Positions 23,035-35,133 of a DNA stretch of 64,000 bases are shown piece by piece. Position 1 is the stretch's first letter, and each line of letters opens with the position of its first letter. The notes under the pieces were generated by a model. It was not told the DNA's origin. It did not search any database and saw only the letters and a list, made by a program, of their open reading frames with translations. The position numbers were made by a program, and so were the translations under genes. The stretch spans positions 1,376,001-1,440,000 of the forward strand of contig OZ038469.1 of the NCBI GenBank assembly GCA_964036295.1, read 5' to 3'. The DNA comes from Plumapathes pennacea. Lineage: Eukaryota; Cnidaria; Anthozoa; Antipatharia; Myriopathidae.

Positions 23035-24030
23035 GTAATCTCTATGTTCTGGAGGGAGCTTACTGTCCCTCTGTTGGCATTTACAGATGCAAGAGGAAAC
23101 TTTTGAGGTTCTACACTTTTTACGATTCTAATTCCAATAAAGAGAAGTCGAGATGTGTAATCAAACAAGGTGGGCAAGTTAAGTTTGATTTCCCCATAAC
23201 CTCACTTCAGGTTTATAATAATAATTATTATTATGCAGATAACCAAGGGAATAAAGATGAAGATGTTTTGGTAATTCTTGGACTGGGAAGGCCTTATGCT
23301 GGTTCGGTTGAAAATCGTTTCTTTCCAAGACGCTGTTATATCTTAGTTGTTGGGATCATAGGAAAATCACTTGATGAGTTATTTTCTGAGTTACATGTAT
23401 GCCACAATTACTGATTGTTGCATTTACTTTGTATGTATCATGTTACTCCTCATAAAGCAAGAGAGTGCCACATGTTCTCAAAAACCTTACCTATGTATTC
23501 CAAACTTGTACTCCATTTCAAATTTATATCGCACAGTTTGTACCCTATTATATAGTAATCAAGGTAGCTTGAAGTGACGTCCAACATGATTGCCACATAC
23601 CTTGACAGATTAAAGGGCTGTGCCCACAATATTTTATAATAACAAGCATCCAAACTGTATCAGCAGAAGTTGCAAAAAACATTTTTATATTATGTACCAT
23701 AACTGAACTTACAGCTTTCAGTTAGTTTTTATATATAAAAAGCATACTCATAAATATATCTTTATATACACTAGTTTTTAGATAGTCAAGCCCATTTTGT
23801 TGTGAAATAATTATCGTTGCCTTGGATACTAAGCTTGGTAGAATTTGTCCATCTGAAAATGGGAATATGAAAAGGCGTCTAAGATACTTCAAAATAATAG
23901 TGTCTAATTAACTACATAGTTTTTTATTGTAATGATTAACTCCTTTTTATGATTTCTGTAATAATAAACTGTCATTTTGCTACCCTACCTGCCTGCTACT
24001 AAGGTCGGACCATTAATTGAACATTTTTCA
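23035..24030. other. AT-rich intergenic region
   Basis: I see no supported gene. Open frames of up to about 100 codons exist (for example 23103-23414) but lack recognisable domains or splice context. Confidence 0.4.
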
Positions 24031-24254
24031 AGGCCCAGTTCAAAGCACAATTTAGGCTAATCCTGGCTATAAAATGTTTTGTAATAATTTAGCCTGACAA
24101 GTGGAAGGTTGTGCTCAGAACTCAGCTTCCTTGATGGCTTTTGAGCCAATACAAGCCCTTGGTTGTTGATAAAAAAAACCCTGGCCAAGAAGTTGAGAAT
24201 TTGGCTAATCCAGGATTACCATAATATTAATCTGGCTTTGATCAACTGGGCCCT
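24031..24254. repeat. MITE-like element, 'ggcccagtt' family, copy 1
   Basis: Begins 'ggcccagttcaaagcac' and ends 'ctttgatcaactgggccc', forming imperfect terminal inverted repeats. Internal text such as 'ggctaatcctgg' and 'aatccaggatta' also pairs. A relative lies at 33187-33428 inside WDR27. Confidence 0.6.
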
Positions 24255-24357
24255 GTCTTATTTCTGCACCTCAATGTTTTTTTATACCACTGATAGCAAC
24301 AAAAAAGTGGTCTTGGTTGCAATAAACTTTCCACTTTTTCAAAATAGCAATATTCAC

Positions 24358-25736
24358 TTATTTATTAGTCAGTGGTGAGTGTACAAAGTCTGACAGCATG
24401 TCTTGTAACTCCTTGGTTACTTTGGTTTGGGTTTTGACCAATGAAAGGTACTCTGAATATGTCTGTGTGTCTTGATCGAGGTCTTGCTTCCCCACGGACA
24501 CCATCTTGGGCGTGTACTTCATGCTGTGTTGAGTCTGTTCCTCGGCAGACTTGATCAATTTCTGTTGAAATCAAATTTGGACAGAAACCTGTAAACCCCT
24601 TTGTGACTGAGGTAATACTCATCAGCAGACAGACAGACAAATTTTATTTACTCCTAAGTAATATAGATGATGACCTCAACAAATCTTGAGACAGAAGATT
24701 CAGGGGTCTGGGCCCCACATGGTTGATTGTCACAGTTCTCTGGGGGTTGGGGGTGGGGATAGATTGGTAACCTGACCCGTCGAACTCTTGCCAAAGTTTT
24801 TCTAGCTATTTTATGTGACATGAGTTTTGTTTAGAGAAAAAAGTGCCATGGTGTGACTTTTGGGATTAAGGTGCATAATTATGTGGGAGACTCTAGAGTT
24901 GATAGGTCTGAGTTTCTTCACTTACAAGAAAGAGATGAAGCTGATCACATGCGGTGTAAAAGTCTTCCAAGCTTTTTTCGAGCCCATGAATAGTTCCTTT
25001 GGATGATTTCCTGAAAAGAGAAACTCAACAAGATGCAAAATATATATGTACCATATGTGTATGTAGTACATAAACTGTAATCGTGTACACAGCACTCTGT
25101 ATGGCAATAATCACGCTGACATCAATTATTGTTATTAATAAATGTGCCAACAAGAGAACTATTGGCTGTTAAAACAAAGAGTTCTTTTGTTTCAAGGTTG
25201 GCAAAATAACAATGACCAAAAGAAATGTTGGTAAACAATGATCATTGCTAAACTATACCGGTAGCATGAACTGTGTAGTGTGCATCCTATTTGATTCCAA
25301 ACACTTACATGCCCTGGTCTATCTCTGCGTTTTGCTGAACCGCCACACTCGCTTGTAACATGAGTCTCTAAAACACAAGGGAAACAGAGAGAGAATTGAA
25401 AGCGTCTGGAATGATTTGGTCTAAGGTGTCCGTCTTATAAAGGTGTCCGATTTATAGAGAGTTTAGCTACAAATAACTGTGTGGAAATTCGGCGGATCGG
25501 GATCAACAAACCCTGTCCAACTATTATCAAAATATTCCAATCCGTCTTCAGAAGTTGACAGCTGTGCTTCATCATCAGAACACTAAACATATGAAAGTGA
25601 TCTATCGTTTTTTCTCCACCAGTATCAAAAACTAGGAAGTTAAACAAGTTGAGAATCCCCTAATCCTTACCGCAACAGACTCCTTCACGTTGTGTACTGT
25701 TCTCACAAGAAGATCGGGTTCAGCCGCGGTCGCCAT
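24358..25736 (-). CDS. MED29: MED29, Mediator complex subunit 29 (Intersex)
   Basis: Subunit of the Mediator complex, which links transcription factors to RNA polymerase II in the nucleus. Four minus-strand exons with GT-AG borders and consistent phases: 25736-25671, 25367-25309, 25010-24926 and 24561-24358. They give 137 aa. The protein starts MATAAEPDLLVRTVHNVKES. The middle (VARLMLQASVAVQQNAEID, then GLEKSLEDFYTACDQLHLFL) matches the MED29 pattern of two helices ending in LEEFYALCDQLELCL in vertebrates. The tail YSEYLSLVKTQTKVTKELQD corresponds to the family's YPQYLAVIKAQ region. It lacks the Gln/Pro-rich N-terminus of the 200-aa human protein. It is divergent from WDR27. Confidence 0.87.
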
Positions 25737-25835
25737 GTTGGATCGCCACTTTAGAGCCTGCAATCTTTCGCAAACTGCGGTCTACCACGCGAATGGCCCT
25801 GGGGACGAGGCTGCTTAGAGTCTTTAAAATCCAAA
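25737..25835. promoter_or_regulatory. Compact bidirectional promoter between MED29 and WDR27
   Basis: Only 99 bp separate the two start codons. Both starts sit in an ATGGCG context (caacATGGCGACC for MED29, aaaATGGCGGC for WDR27), resembling the YY1-type element found over start codons of many animal genes. No TATA box is evident. A shared promoter is inferred from spacing and orientation. Confidence 0.6.
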
Positions 25836-28800
25836 ATGGCGGCAAGTCACCGGGGATTGTTGCGGAGTTCTTGCAGCCTGGGACACATACATATGACTTG
25901 CAAAGGAGATTTTGTAGCATTCCCGCTAACAAAGACTACTGTGGGTATTTGGTGGCTGGAGGATTTGTCGAGCAAGGTAGGAGAAAATATCAAAATGGCA
26001 CAAGGCCGGGAAGGGAGAAAATACAAAGCGCAGATATGAAATTATGTATATTCGGGGCACGACAGATTTCTTTTGGTGAAGCTGATGTTAGATTTGGCGT
26101 TTTGTGAAGAAAGGATGACACTCGAAATTTCAGCTACCGCATACTGCCTCATCTCCAGGAAATCTCCAGCTCTAAAGAGCTAGTTCGAACTTTCGTCTGT
26201 ACATAATAACTCATGCGACATAAAACCAATACAAACTTGTGTTATTTTGCATCAATTTTACGGCAAAAGTTCTAAATTTTAACTTGCCAAGCTGCCCCAA
26301 CCCCACCCTCTGAGATTTCATCCTCATTCCCAGGCCTTTTTCCCTTCTGGCCAAGTGGAGCCCAGACTCCCAGTCTAGTCTCCCTCAGGGTGACATGTCT
26401 GTTTCTTGATTCTCCATGTATTGTTTGTTTTATATTTTAGCCTCTTCAGTTGTCAGGACACCAGAGGATTGTGACTGCAGTCTGTTTTGGTCGCAAAGAT
26501 CACCCTCTTCTCCTGTGCTCTGCGTCTGAGGATTTTATTTTTGTTTGGAACATCAGCAAAGCTCTGGCTGGGAGAAAACTTGGTAAAAATAAATGGTGTT
26601 TCAATCCTGATCTCATAACCCTTTCACTTCCAAGTTCAAAATGCAGATTCTCCCAACCTTTCAAGAGGAAAATGTATGAGTGATGTAGAGAGAATTTATA
26701 GTTTAATCAGCTTTCATATGTACAAGGTATCAAAAGTGAAGTTTATGATATATTTCTTGTGAAAAACTGAAGGAGAAAATTGAAGTTGATCACTCTTGAG
26801 AGTGAAAGGGATAAAGAAAGAAAGAAAGCAAAACAAAACAACAAATAATCAAGTGATGTTTGCTTCTTTAGGTGAGGAGGGCTCAATCTCTGGGCTTCCA
26901 GTGGGGAAGGATCTTGGACGTGTTCTGCACATTAATTTTAACATTACTGACTGTCTGATTGCTGCCTGCATTGGCAAAGAAGTCTGGATACTCAACATTC
27001 AGGTGTGGGGTCTAATAACCTTGTAATTAAGCCTGGTTTTTAGATGACTCAATCAAGAGAGGGCTAACCTGCAGAGGAGCTGCTTAACATCTGAAAATTT
27101 GGCCTGACAAGTTTGTCTGTATTTTTGTTAGACAGTCATTATTCTGTCTGAACACCCAATCACTACTTGTTATTTTCTAAATTACTTGTAATATGCCAGC
27201 AAATACCATATGTAGATGATCAAATTAACTTGTAAGAGTTATAAGGAAGCAGTTTTAAAGTTTAATTCTAGTATCTTTTAATGGTTAAGCCTTCAAAAAC
27301 AGCTGTTATATTACAATTTCACTGGCAACCCTGAGAAGAAAAGAGTAGCTAGTATTTTCACAAGCTACAGTCTCATATGTATCAGTCATGCACTGCATAT
27401 TCAACAATATGTAGTATTTGCTTTTTTCCCAGTCTAGTAAACTTCACAGTTTGCTGGAAGGCCACACTTCTGATGTCACTCAGGCCTGTTTCTGTGAACA
27501 CAGAGAATTTGTTGTGATCACAATATCAGAGGACAGGACATTCAAGGTAAAAGTGGGCAATTTTTTTGTCTTAGTTGTGACAGGCTATTTACAATATTTT
27601 TCTCAAGGAATGTAACCTTCAATTTGGTACGTTTTATTTTTGATAACTTGTTGAAACTGATCTTTTCTCGGTTGCAGGTGTGGGATATTGAACAGTCTTG
27701 TCTTTTATATCAATCAACGATCATATCAGGTTAGTAATTAAGCTTCAAGATCCAGACAGTGTCTGCACAATTGATCACCTGAAAATGTTGTGACATCCAG
27801 TATAAGTCAGCCAGTTGACGTGACAAGCTTTTTCATTCCCAAAAATGATCAACTTCAATTTTCTCCTTCAGTTTTTCACCAGAGAGAAGAACCTGGATTG
27901 TGATACCTTGCTCAGAATAAAGCTGATTGAACTATCAGTTTTAACTTTATCACTCATACGCTATCTTCTTAAAAGGGCTAAAGTACGGCACTATTCCTCC
28001 TCATTTCCGTCTGTTTCCCTTCCAGCGCATCCTTTTCTTTGTCTAGATGTCGATCCTGCTCAAGAGCAAATGGCCATAGGAGCAGCAGATGGCAAGGTGT
28101 GCTAAATGGGATAGCTGTTGATCAATTCTACTTTATTGCGTCTAATATAGATTTAACTGAACAGCAACCAATTCTAACCCTAACTTTGTACCAGGTTCGG
28201 CTGTTCGACTTGAAGGACGGAAGTGGATTTCGCTGCATTCACGAGTTGGATGTTGGGCAGATTCTACAGAAATATTTAGAAAAGAAGGAGCAATTCTCAG
28301 CTTTGTCGGATGGAACAGGTAAAGAAATATCGTTCAGAAATGGCTGTTGCCTCTGTTTCAAAACGAGGTCTAGTGCGAACCCTTTGTTATGCAAATTAGT
28401 TCTCATTTTCATGCAAATCAAGGGAAACTGGAAATGAGGCAATAGACATCCCGGAAATGGCCTATTCAACAATTCTTTGAAACTACTTACAGTATGAATA
28501 TTTTTGTTTATTTTTGCCCCAAAGCCGGGAGAAGTAAAACTCATCAGCAAAGTTTGTTTTAAAAGGTCCAGCGGTGATCAGAAGTCAGCCCTCGTGGCAG
28601 TTTGAAGACCAGCAGAAGCCAGAAGAGAGGGTGTCAGTTGATGTGGGCACGGCAGTGCTGGGGCTGTTCTTCTGTAGCATCGCTGCACAGTCCACTTCAG
28701 ACGAGGACAGTAGACAATCTGGTGCAGCATTCTTCAACCCCCACAAGGATTCTTCATTAAAGTATGGTTAAGATTTTTCTTATTGAATTCCCAAGACATG

Positions 28801-29891
28801 GTCGTAACTCACGCAAAATTTTGCGGCAGAATGCCTCTAGCCATTTTCATGTTTGTGTGGTAAAGGCCCCAATTGTTGCCTTTCTTTTTAGAGAAGTTTT
28901 CCACGTGTCCTCGCTGCTTGTGGTTGGAACAACATCGGCTATTGTGCTTGTGAACTGTAACACGTGGGAACCGCTACATATTCTGGACTTTCAAGGTGAG
29001 TGCAAACTTTGTTGTAATCGCGATTTTGTGGTGGGTTTTCACTAAACCCGCACTCCTTCTGAGGGTACAAAGCCTTCCGCCACTTTTCGCATTTTTTCAG
29101 AACCTGTTGTGTCCAGCAGTGACCTTGACAACGCTCAGTATACCATCTCCACGGCCGGGTCGTTTGCGTTCATGAAGCACAAAGCAAATAATGTGAGTAT
29201 CACCGGTACACTAGCAGCTGCAGCAATAGTAGTGCAATGGTTGGTAGTAGGGGCAACAATGGGAGCAGTTAGTATTAGTAGAAGGAGCAAGCTGGTGGTA
29301 ATAGTAAAGTGGAAGTAGCAGTGAAATTAGTAGGACAGTAGTCAATACCAGGAGTACATGAGCTAATAACATGCATACAATAATTTCTGCATTCTGATTG
29401 GCTGAGCGCACGTCAATTTATCCCAAACAGTGCAAAAATGTGAAATTAACAGTGCAGAAATTTGAAATTAAAAATTGCCGACAGCTGGCGCGCGTATTTG
29501 CGAAGCCAAACAAGACAAAAGGGTGTGTTTTCATTCCTCAGGACGATTCCAACTCTGTTTGCGAGTTCTTGGGAGACATTTGCGAATTGTAACAAAATTG
29601 AATAAAATTGCGCGATGTAAATTATTGTATGCATGTTATTAACAAGTAATCACATGATTTCCTATACTAATAAACGTAGTAGTAGTAGCTGACTCGTCCC
29701 AAGTCGTCTCTCTTATACACTCGTTTCGCGGAATCGCGCGGGAATAATGAGCACGAGCCCGTGCCGGACAGCAAGGAGTGACGGGAAGGAGGAAGGCGGA
29801 AAAAAGAGACTCTTTACTTTTCTCCTTCCCCTCACTTCCCGCGCGATTCCGCGAACGGGCGTATAAGAGAGACGACTGAGGAGGATTCAGA

Positions 29892-29924
<33 letters not shown>

Positions 29925-32900
29925 CAGCAATAGCAGTAAAAATCAACAAAAAAATTATACAGATATTTAGAATTATTCTTGCAGGAACGGATTTATTTGT
30001 TCAACCTGGCTAATAACCAATCTCGTATTCCTTTGGTATTTTAGATTCTGTGTTTCGTCGGAAGTTTATTTCACAACACGGTCAACATCGTTAACATCAG
30101 AATCCCAATAACTAATGAACGAAAAACATGCTTCGATTCTGAGGTTTGTGGAGAAGCTTGGCTCCTTGCTTCTGTTTTATCTTCCTTTGTTCTGTACAGA
30201 TATTTAGAATTATTCTTGCAGGAACGGACTGATTTTTTTCAATCTGGCTACTCTCGTGTCTCGACAGGCATTAGGCCAGCGATTTTCACAGTCAGTTGCT
30301 ATGGCGACCGGAGGTGTGTGTAGCACAGAAGGTAGTACTGGGGATGTTAGAGGAGCGGAGTTTGTGTCACGTGCAAACCAGGAACCAATCACAGTTTTGT
30401 CCAGGTACGATACGTGAAATTTATACCACAGTCATAATACAGCTTACTTCTGCAATTAGACGTAGCGGTTTTCGGTGTGTATTCCTTTTATAGCTTTTGT
30501 AGGGGGGGGGAGTCGGTTCGCCCCCCCCCCACTACGACTCATTATACAGTTTTTTCGGCGGTTTTCGGATGACGTAAAACCAAAACCGTAGTAATTACAC
30601 CGCCAATCACTAAAGCTGTAAGAAAACACTTTCAACCAATCACAAGCCAAAGGAATTACAGTGCCAGAAAACGTCATCGCCACTTGCTTGCCTACGCGAA
30701 AGTTCGCAATAGTGTTTTTCTTGTGCTCCCATTGGCCGAGAATGGTTCCAAACTTGGTTGGACCAATACAAAAGCGCAGCAAAACGCGATCATTTTTGAC
30801 AGTCTGGTCGGGGTGTTTTCTTGCAACCTCTGTGACTGATTGACGTTGTAATTACTTTAGATTTGGCTTTATCCGAAAACCACTCTATCCCCTGGCTGAT
30901 GACAGTTGTCATGGCTTGCTTTAGCTTTAGTTTTACTAGACTTTGTAATATGTCTTGCTTGTTTTTATCTCTCAGTGCTCCTTTGTGTAGTAATTCGCCA
31001 CTCAAGGTAGAACTAGTCCCCAAAACTGCTACCAAGCAACAACAAAAAAAGTCGACCCACAAAGGTAAGTGTCACGTGATATTCTCGCTTTAAAGATTAA
31101 ACTTGGTTTAGTTTTCGTGCTTCCAACGCAGGGAATTTTAGTGGTGGCAAAACAAGAGGAGGCGTTCAAGACCAACCACTGACTTTCCACTCCAAGGTGA
31201 AGTCGTCCGGATACACTTCACAGCCAAGGTGCGTGAAATTTGTCTGTTGGTGGGTGAAACCGCAGAGGTATGCTGAATTTTTGAGGCGACTGCAAGCAAA
31301 CCGCAAGGGAATAAAGCTACACACAACACACATACTCCCGTCCACGAAAAGGGCACACGTAACGCACGTACACGCAGAAACACGGCACAAGCATAAACGT
31401 AGAAACGCGAACACAACACATGCCGTCACATTTTCGTGCTTCTAATGTCTTCATTTTCAGATCGAAAATGTTCTCTCCTAAAATGAGCGCGTCGAAGAAG
31501 ACGGCTTCTTCCTTGCGAAAAACGAATTCTACACCGGGCAGGTACGTCCCTTGCAATCAGTTGACCTCATGAAAAATGACTAATAATTTTGACAATGCCT
31601 CTGTCACGTTTAATCAGATTCTTTGATTTGTTTAGTTTCAGCAATACTAAAGAATGCCCCTTAGACGCACCACCTCCGACCTGTTTACGCGAAAAGATAT
31701 CTCTTAGCGACCAGGCTTCTCCCGTAAACAACATTGTGTTCTCAGGTAAGTGGTTCTTGACTAGTAGTTTAGTTCTAGCTTTCTATGTTGCTCTGATCGA
31801 CTTATTTTCTTTCGTGTAAAGGAGATGGGAGACAGCTCGCATGCGCCCTTGCCAACAGAACTGCCCACGTGATCAGGACTCCACCCACAGGAAAACATTC
31901 TGTACTGACAGGTAGAGCCTGAAGTCGTATTCACGAATATTTTCGTAAAAACGTTCGTACGAAGGTCGGAAGAGAGTTTGTAACTGCTGTTTACATGTCA
32001 CCACCTTTATTTATTTATTTTTTTCTGCATCAAACCCTGGAATTTTCATACGAACCCTTTTCGCAAAGATACAAATATAATTTACAAACTTTTCCTTTGT
32101 GAATACGGACTAATGACGTAAGTCGTGCGTAAGTCAAACTCTTCGTGAAGAGTACTAACGCAGACTTTCTCTTCTTTTATCATTTCCATTCTACATTTTC
32201 ATAGATTTTTCTCTTCTCGTTGTTGTTGTTATTTACTTTTGTTTCAGGTCACGATGGCGCTGTAACCAGCGTGCATTTCAGTCATGACGGCACGTGGCTT
32301 CTGACGTCATCCTCAGATAAGACCGTGCGTCTGTGGAGCCCAGGCCTCTCGGACCCGCTACTCGCGTTTTCGTCTGTCAATCATAATTTTTCCTCGGAGC
32401 TGAGTGGCGGAACAAAGACAAAGGTTTGCGGGCTCAGTAAGACTTGTTCCCATCATGCAAATCAAATCTAATCACCGTTTTATAGCCGATTCATACGCGA
32501 TTCATCGTGTTTGGTGATTTTGTCTTGCAGGATAACCCGGCATTCTCCAAAGAAATCAATCAAGCCAGGTTTTATTACGTTGATAAATTCGTCCTTCTCA
32601 GCTGTAGCAACGCGTTGTACATGTATAAATATCATGTAGACGATCAAAAGGAAGAAATTAAAAGGTAAGTCGTTTTTATTTCTTCCTTGATATGTCCGTT
32701 GGTTTCAAGACTCACTTGTCTTCTTCATTTCCCTTGTAGATATCAAACAAACAACAAATACAAATTAGTGAAAGTTTTACAGCAAGACAGAGCACAAAAC
32801 ATCACGTGCTTCTCAAGTGTAAATGGATTCCACTCTTGTATCCATTAGGAAACTTTTTCAATTTCAGCCAAATTCTCGTTCTCAGCCCGTCACAGGCGAG

Positions 32901-35133
32901 GAGGGGCCTGGGGACATTGTGTCAGCTAGAGCCTGGGCATAAATAGGATTCGCCCTCAGCGAAACAGTTGAATATCTCTTTTTCCAGAATGCTTTCTGGT
33001 CAGTGTGAATGGGTATAAAATCCTTGACTGAGCTTCAGATATCGTCCTTTGTTGCGGTTCAAACAAGTCAATCGAGGTATTTGACATGAACGTGGGGCGC
33101 AGTGTCCGAGTAGTCCTGGACGCTCATACCAGGCCTGCGCATGTCATACGCCAAAACGAGGTAAGGCTCTCCTTGTTTGAACGTCTGGGCCCAGTTTTTC
33201 AAAGCACGATTAGGCTAATCCTGGATTAGGCCTAAACTTTCTTGTCATTTCTAAGCCTGAAAATGTGAAGGTTTTGTCCACAACGACTTTCTTTATAACG
33301 TTTTAAGCTGGAACAAGCTTTTTAATCCATCTTCGAACAAAACCCTGCAGTTTATAAGGAGAGAGGTCGAGAGAAAGAATTTCGTTAATCATGGATTAGT
33401 TTAATCGACTTTCGAAAAACCAGGCCCTGAACGATGAATGTACAGGTGTCAAACACCGAAAAAAAGTGTGCACTCGATTATACGTTACCTTCAAATTTAG
33501 TGTGAATCTTTATTCCTTCATTCATCGTTTATTCGTCTCCAGGGCTCCGCGTCCGTGTCACACCCTCCCGATGCGTACGATCTGTTTCTGACGGCCGCGG
33601 TGTCTGATGGGATTAAGCTCTGGGACCTGCGCACTAATAGGTTTGTCATAAGTATGACTACAGGACAGATGGAAATGTGAACAGTTGAGAGAGAAATGTG
33701 TAAACACTGTTTTCCCAGAGTTTTGGAGAGTCTCACCATTACTAATTTGCATGATACCTACTCCCAGAATGCTCTGCGCTCTTGTGTCCACAGGTGCGTC
33801 CGCCGTTATGAGGGTCACGTGAACAGATCGCATCCTGTGGGCCTCGCTTTCAGCCCATGCTCTCGATACATTGCCGCTGGCTCAGAAGATCGTTCGGTAA
33901 GTGGCTCACCCGCACTGACATTTCTTTAGAAACTCTCTTCCTCTATTTTGCCGTCTTAGTCGGCGAATATTCCCAGCGCATTACAGGGTTAAAGAAAATG
34001 GGGAGGGGGGGGGGGGGAGGGGGGGTGAGTTAGTGTACATTGGCATTGCTAGCGCGCATGTTCCCAAATGTTGCCCCGTTTTGCCACGCGGGTAACATTT
34101 TTGTTGCGGACACAAAATTTGTATCCTGGACACAAGAAATGTTTCTGAAAAACCCCAGAAACATCCTCGCTGAGCGCAGCCATATTCATTGTCGCCGTAC
34201 GTTTTTCCACCCTGGAAACATCGAAGGACACAATGTTGCCGCCACAATGTGTCCTCGTTTTGCCTTTCTCTTAGGAAAAAGTGAAAGGTGGTTTTCCGAA
34301 CAAATATCATTCCCTAAAATGGCTCCAACGAAATCCGCGTGGCGCCAAGGCCTTTCCTGTTGACTTCATATTTGACCGGTTTGAGATTCTTACGCAATGA
34401 GTCAACCCACCCCTCCCTTTGTCGCAGGCGTATTTGTTCGACATCCGGGGTAGCACTTTTTGTCATCGCTTGACTGGGCATACCGATGTGGTCTCGGACG
34501 TGACTTTTCATCCGAGCTATCCTCAGGTTAGTAGAAAAATTGTACTCAGAAAAGAACAATTTAAATTATATTTGGGGAATAGGCTGTAAACATGGCTGTA
34601 TTAATAGAGTACAGTGAACTCTCTCTGAGGCGGACACCCTCAGGAGTAGATTTTAGTGTCCGCCTTAAAGGTGTCCGCTAAAGAGAGAATTTCAGTTACA
34701 GATTACAAGTGAAAATCGACGAGGACCAGGGAAGATGTCCGCTTAGAGAGATTTGACTGGACTCTATATGCGTCTATGCATGACCGAAATTGCAAATTTG
34801 ACTTTTCACCTAAACTTACACTTTTTTTTTCTCTCGACTCGATTTCAGAGGAATTTATTGCTCGACTTAGGTAGATACCCTTTTAATATCTTTATACAAA
34901 AATAAAAACAAAGATTTAAAACTTATGCCCAGCTTTTCGCAGTCATTTTGTCAGCACTGGTGTGTGAATATATGTATGGGGCTTTCCCCGGGAGTTAAGG
35001 GAACCGGTGGTCACGCAAGCTCGTGTTAATAACTTTTTAAAAGTGTTTTCTCGTTTTGATTTTTTCTTTTCAGCTGGTGACAGCGTCTCTTGATGGAAAG
35101 CTACGTTTTTATTCAGAAGGAAGCGTACTGTGA
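25836..35133 (+). CDS. WDR27: WDR27, WD-repeat protein 27 (25 exons)
   Basis: WD40 beta-propeller scaffold protein of poorly known function. I read 25 exons: 25836-25976, 26441-26582, 26872-27002, 27433-27546, 27678-27729, 28026-28096, 28195-28318, 28566-28761, 28892-28995, 29101-29192, 30045-30143, 30222-30313, 30976-31064, 31132-31228, 31461-31541, 31642-31745, 31822-31911, 32248-32423, 32531-32664, 32740-32837, 33039-33160, 33543-33640, 33794-33896, 34428-34526 and 35074-35133. They total 2709 nt with all phases compatible, 902 aa; human WDR27 is a little over 800 aa. WD repeats are clear: LSGHQRIVTAVCF...LCSASEDFIFVW; LEGHTSDVTQACF...ISEDRTFKVWD; GHDGAVTSVHFSHDGTWLLT; YEGHVNRSHPVGLAFSPC...AAGSEDRS; LTGHTDVVSDVTFHP...LDGKLRFY. 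LTFHSKVKSSGYTSQP and MFSPKMSASK between the propellers are WDR27-specific. The exons at 30045 and 30222 are the least certain. A polyadenylation AATAAA follows at about 35168. Confidence 0.9.
26617..26812. repeat. MITE-like element, 'ccctttcact' family, in WDR27 intron
   Basis: Starts 'aaccctttcacttccaag' and ends 'cttgagagtgaaaggg', imperfect terminal inverted repeats. Relatives: 1275-1432 in an RBM25 intron (same orientation) and 27831-27978 (opposite orientation), sharing motifs such as 'atgcagattctccc' and 'gatcaacttcaattttctcc'. Confidence 0.6.
27831..27978. repeat. Inverted copy of the 'ccctttcact' MITE family
   Basis: Contains 'gatcaacttcaattttctcc' and 'cagtttttcacc', the reverse complement of the right half of 26617-26812. 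It lies in the intron between the WDR27 exons at 27678 and 28026. Confidence 0.55.
29703..29876. repeat. Fold-back element inserted at a GTA microsatellite
   Basis: Termini 'gtcgtctctcttatacac' and 'gtataagagagacgac' are inverted copies, and the arms extend through 'gcggaatcgcgcggga' with 'tcccgcgcgattccgc', about 40 bp each. GTA/TAG triplets flank both sides (29677-29688 and 29891-29922), so the element may have landed in, or spread with, a microsatellite. It lies in a WDR27 intron. Confidence 0.7.
29891..29922. repeat. (TAG)n microsatellite
   Basis: About ten uninterrupted TAG triplets next to the fold-back element in a WDR27 intron. Confidence 0.8.
29956..30013. repeat. Partial copy of a WDR27 acceptor and exon start
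   Basis: The 33-bp stretch beginning 'acagatatttagaattattc' and running through 'cttgcaggaacgga', followed by a worn 'tcaa-ctggcta', occurs here and again at 30197-30245. The second copy holds the acceptor used for the exon at 30222. The first copy is therefore a partial, probably unused, duplication of an acceptor and exon start. Confidence 0.6.
31924..32113. repeat. MITE-like element, 'gtattcac' termini, in WDR27 intron
   Basis: Starts 'gtcgtattcacgaa' and ends 'ttgtgaatacggac', imperfect terminal inverted repeats, about 190 bp. 'cgtacgaa' and 'atacgaaccc' lie inside. Non-coding. Confidence 0.6.
33187..33428. repeat. MITE-like element, 'ggcccagtt' family, copy 2
   Basis: Begins 'gggcccagtttttcaaagca' and ends 'ctttcgaaaaaccaggccc'. 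It shares 'aggctaatcctgg' with the copy at 24031. Lies in a WDR27 intron. Confidence 0.6.
34613..34762. repeat. Repeat with 'gtgtccgc' motifs in WDR27 intron
   Basis: Several copies of 'gtgtccgcyttaaa' or 'gtccgcttagagaga' in a 150-bp stretch, starting 'cagtgaactctctctgaggc'. A related short piece is at 25418-25460 ('aggtgtccgtcttataaagg'). Probably a worn DNA transposon fragment. Confidence 0.45.

Noticed and set aside
23103..23414. 103-codon plus-strand frame as a gene
   Set aside because: AT-rich, no family resemblance, starts next to a fold-back element, with no splice or promoter context.
33981..34363. Overlapping open frames on both strands within the WDR27 intron before exon 34428
   Set aside because: They lie wholly inside an intron between two phase-compatible WD-repeat exons and contain no known domain. 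A G-tract and repeat-like sequence explain the region better.
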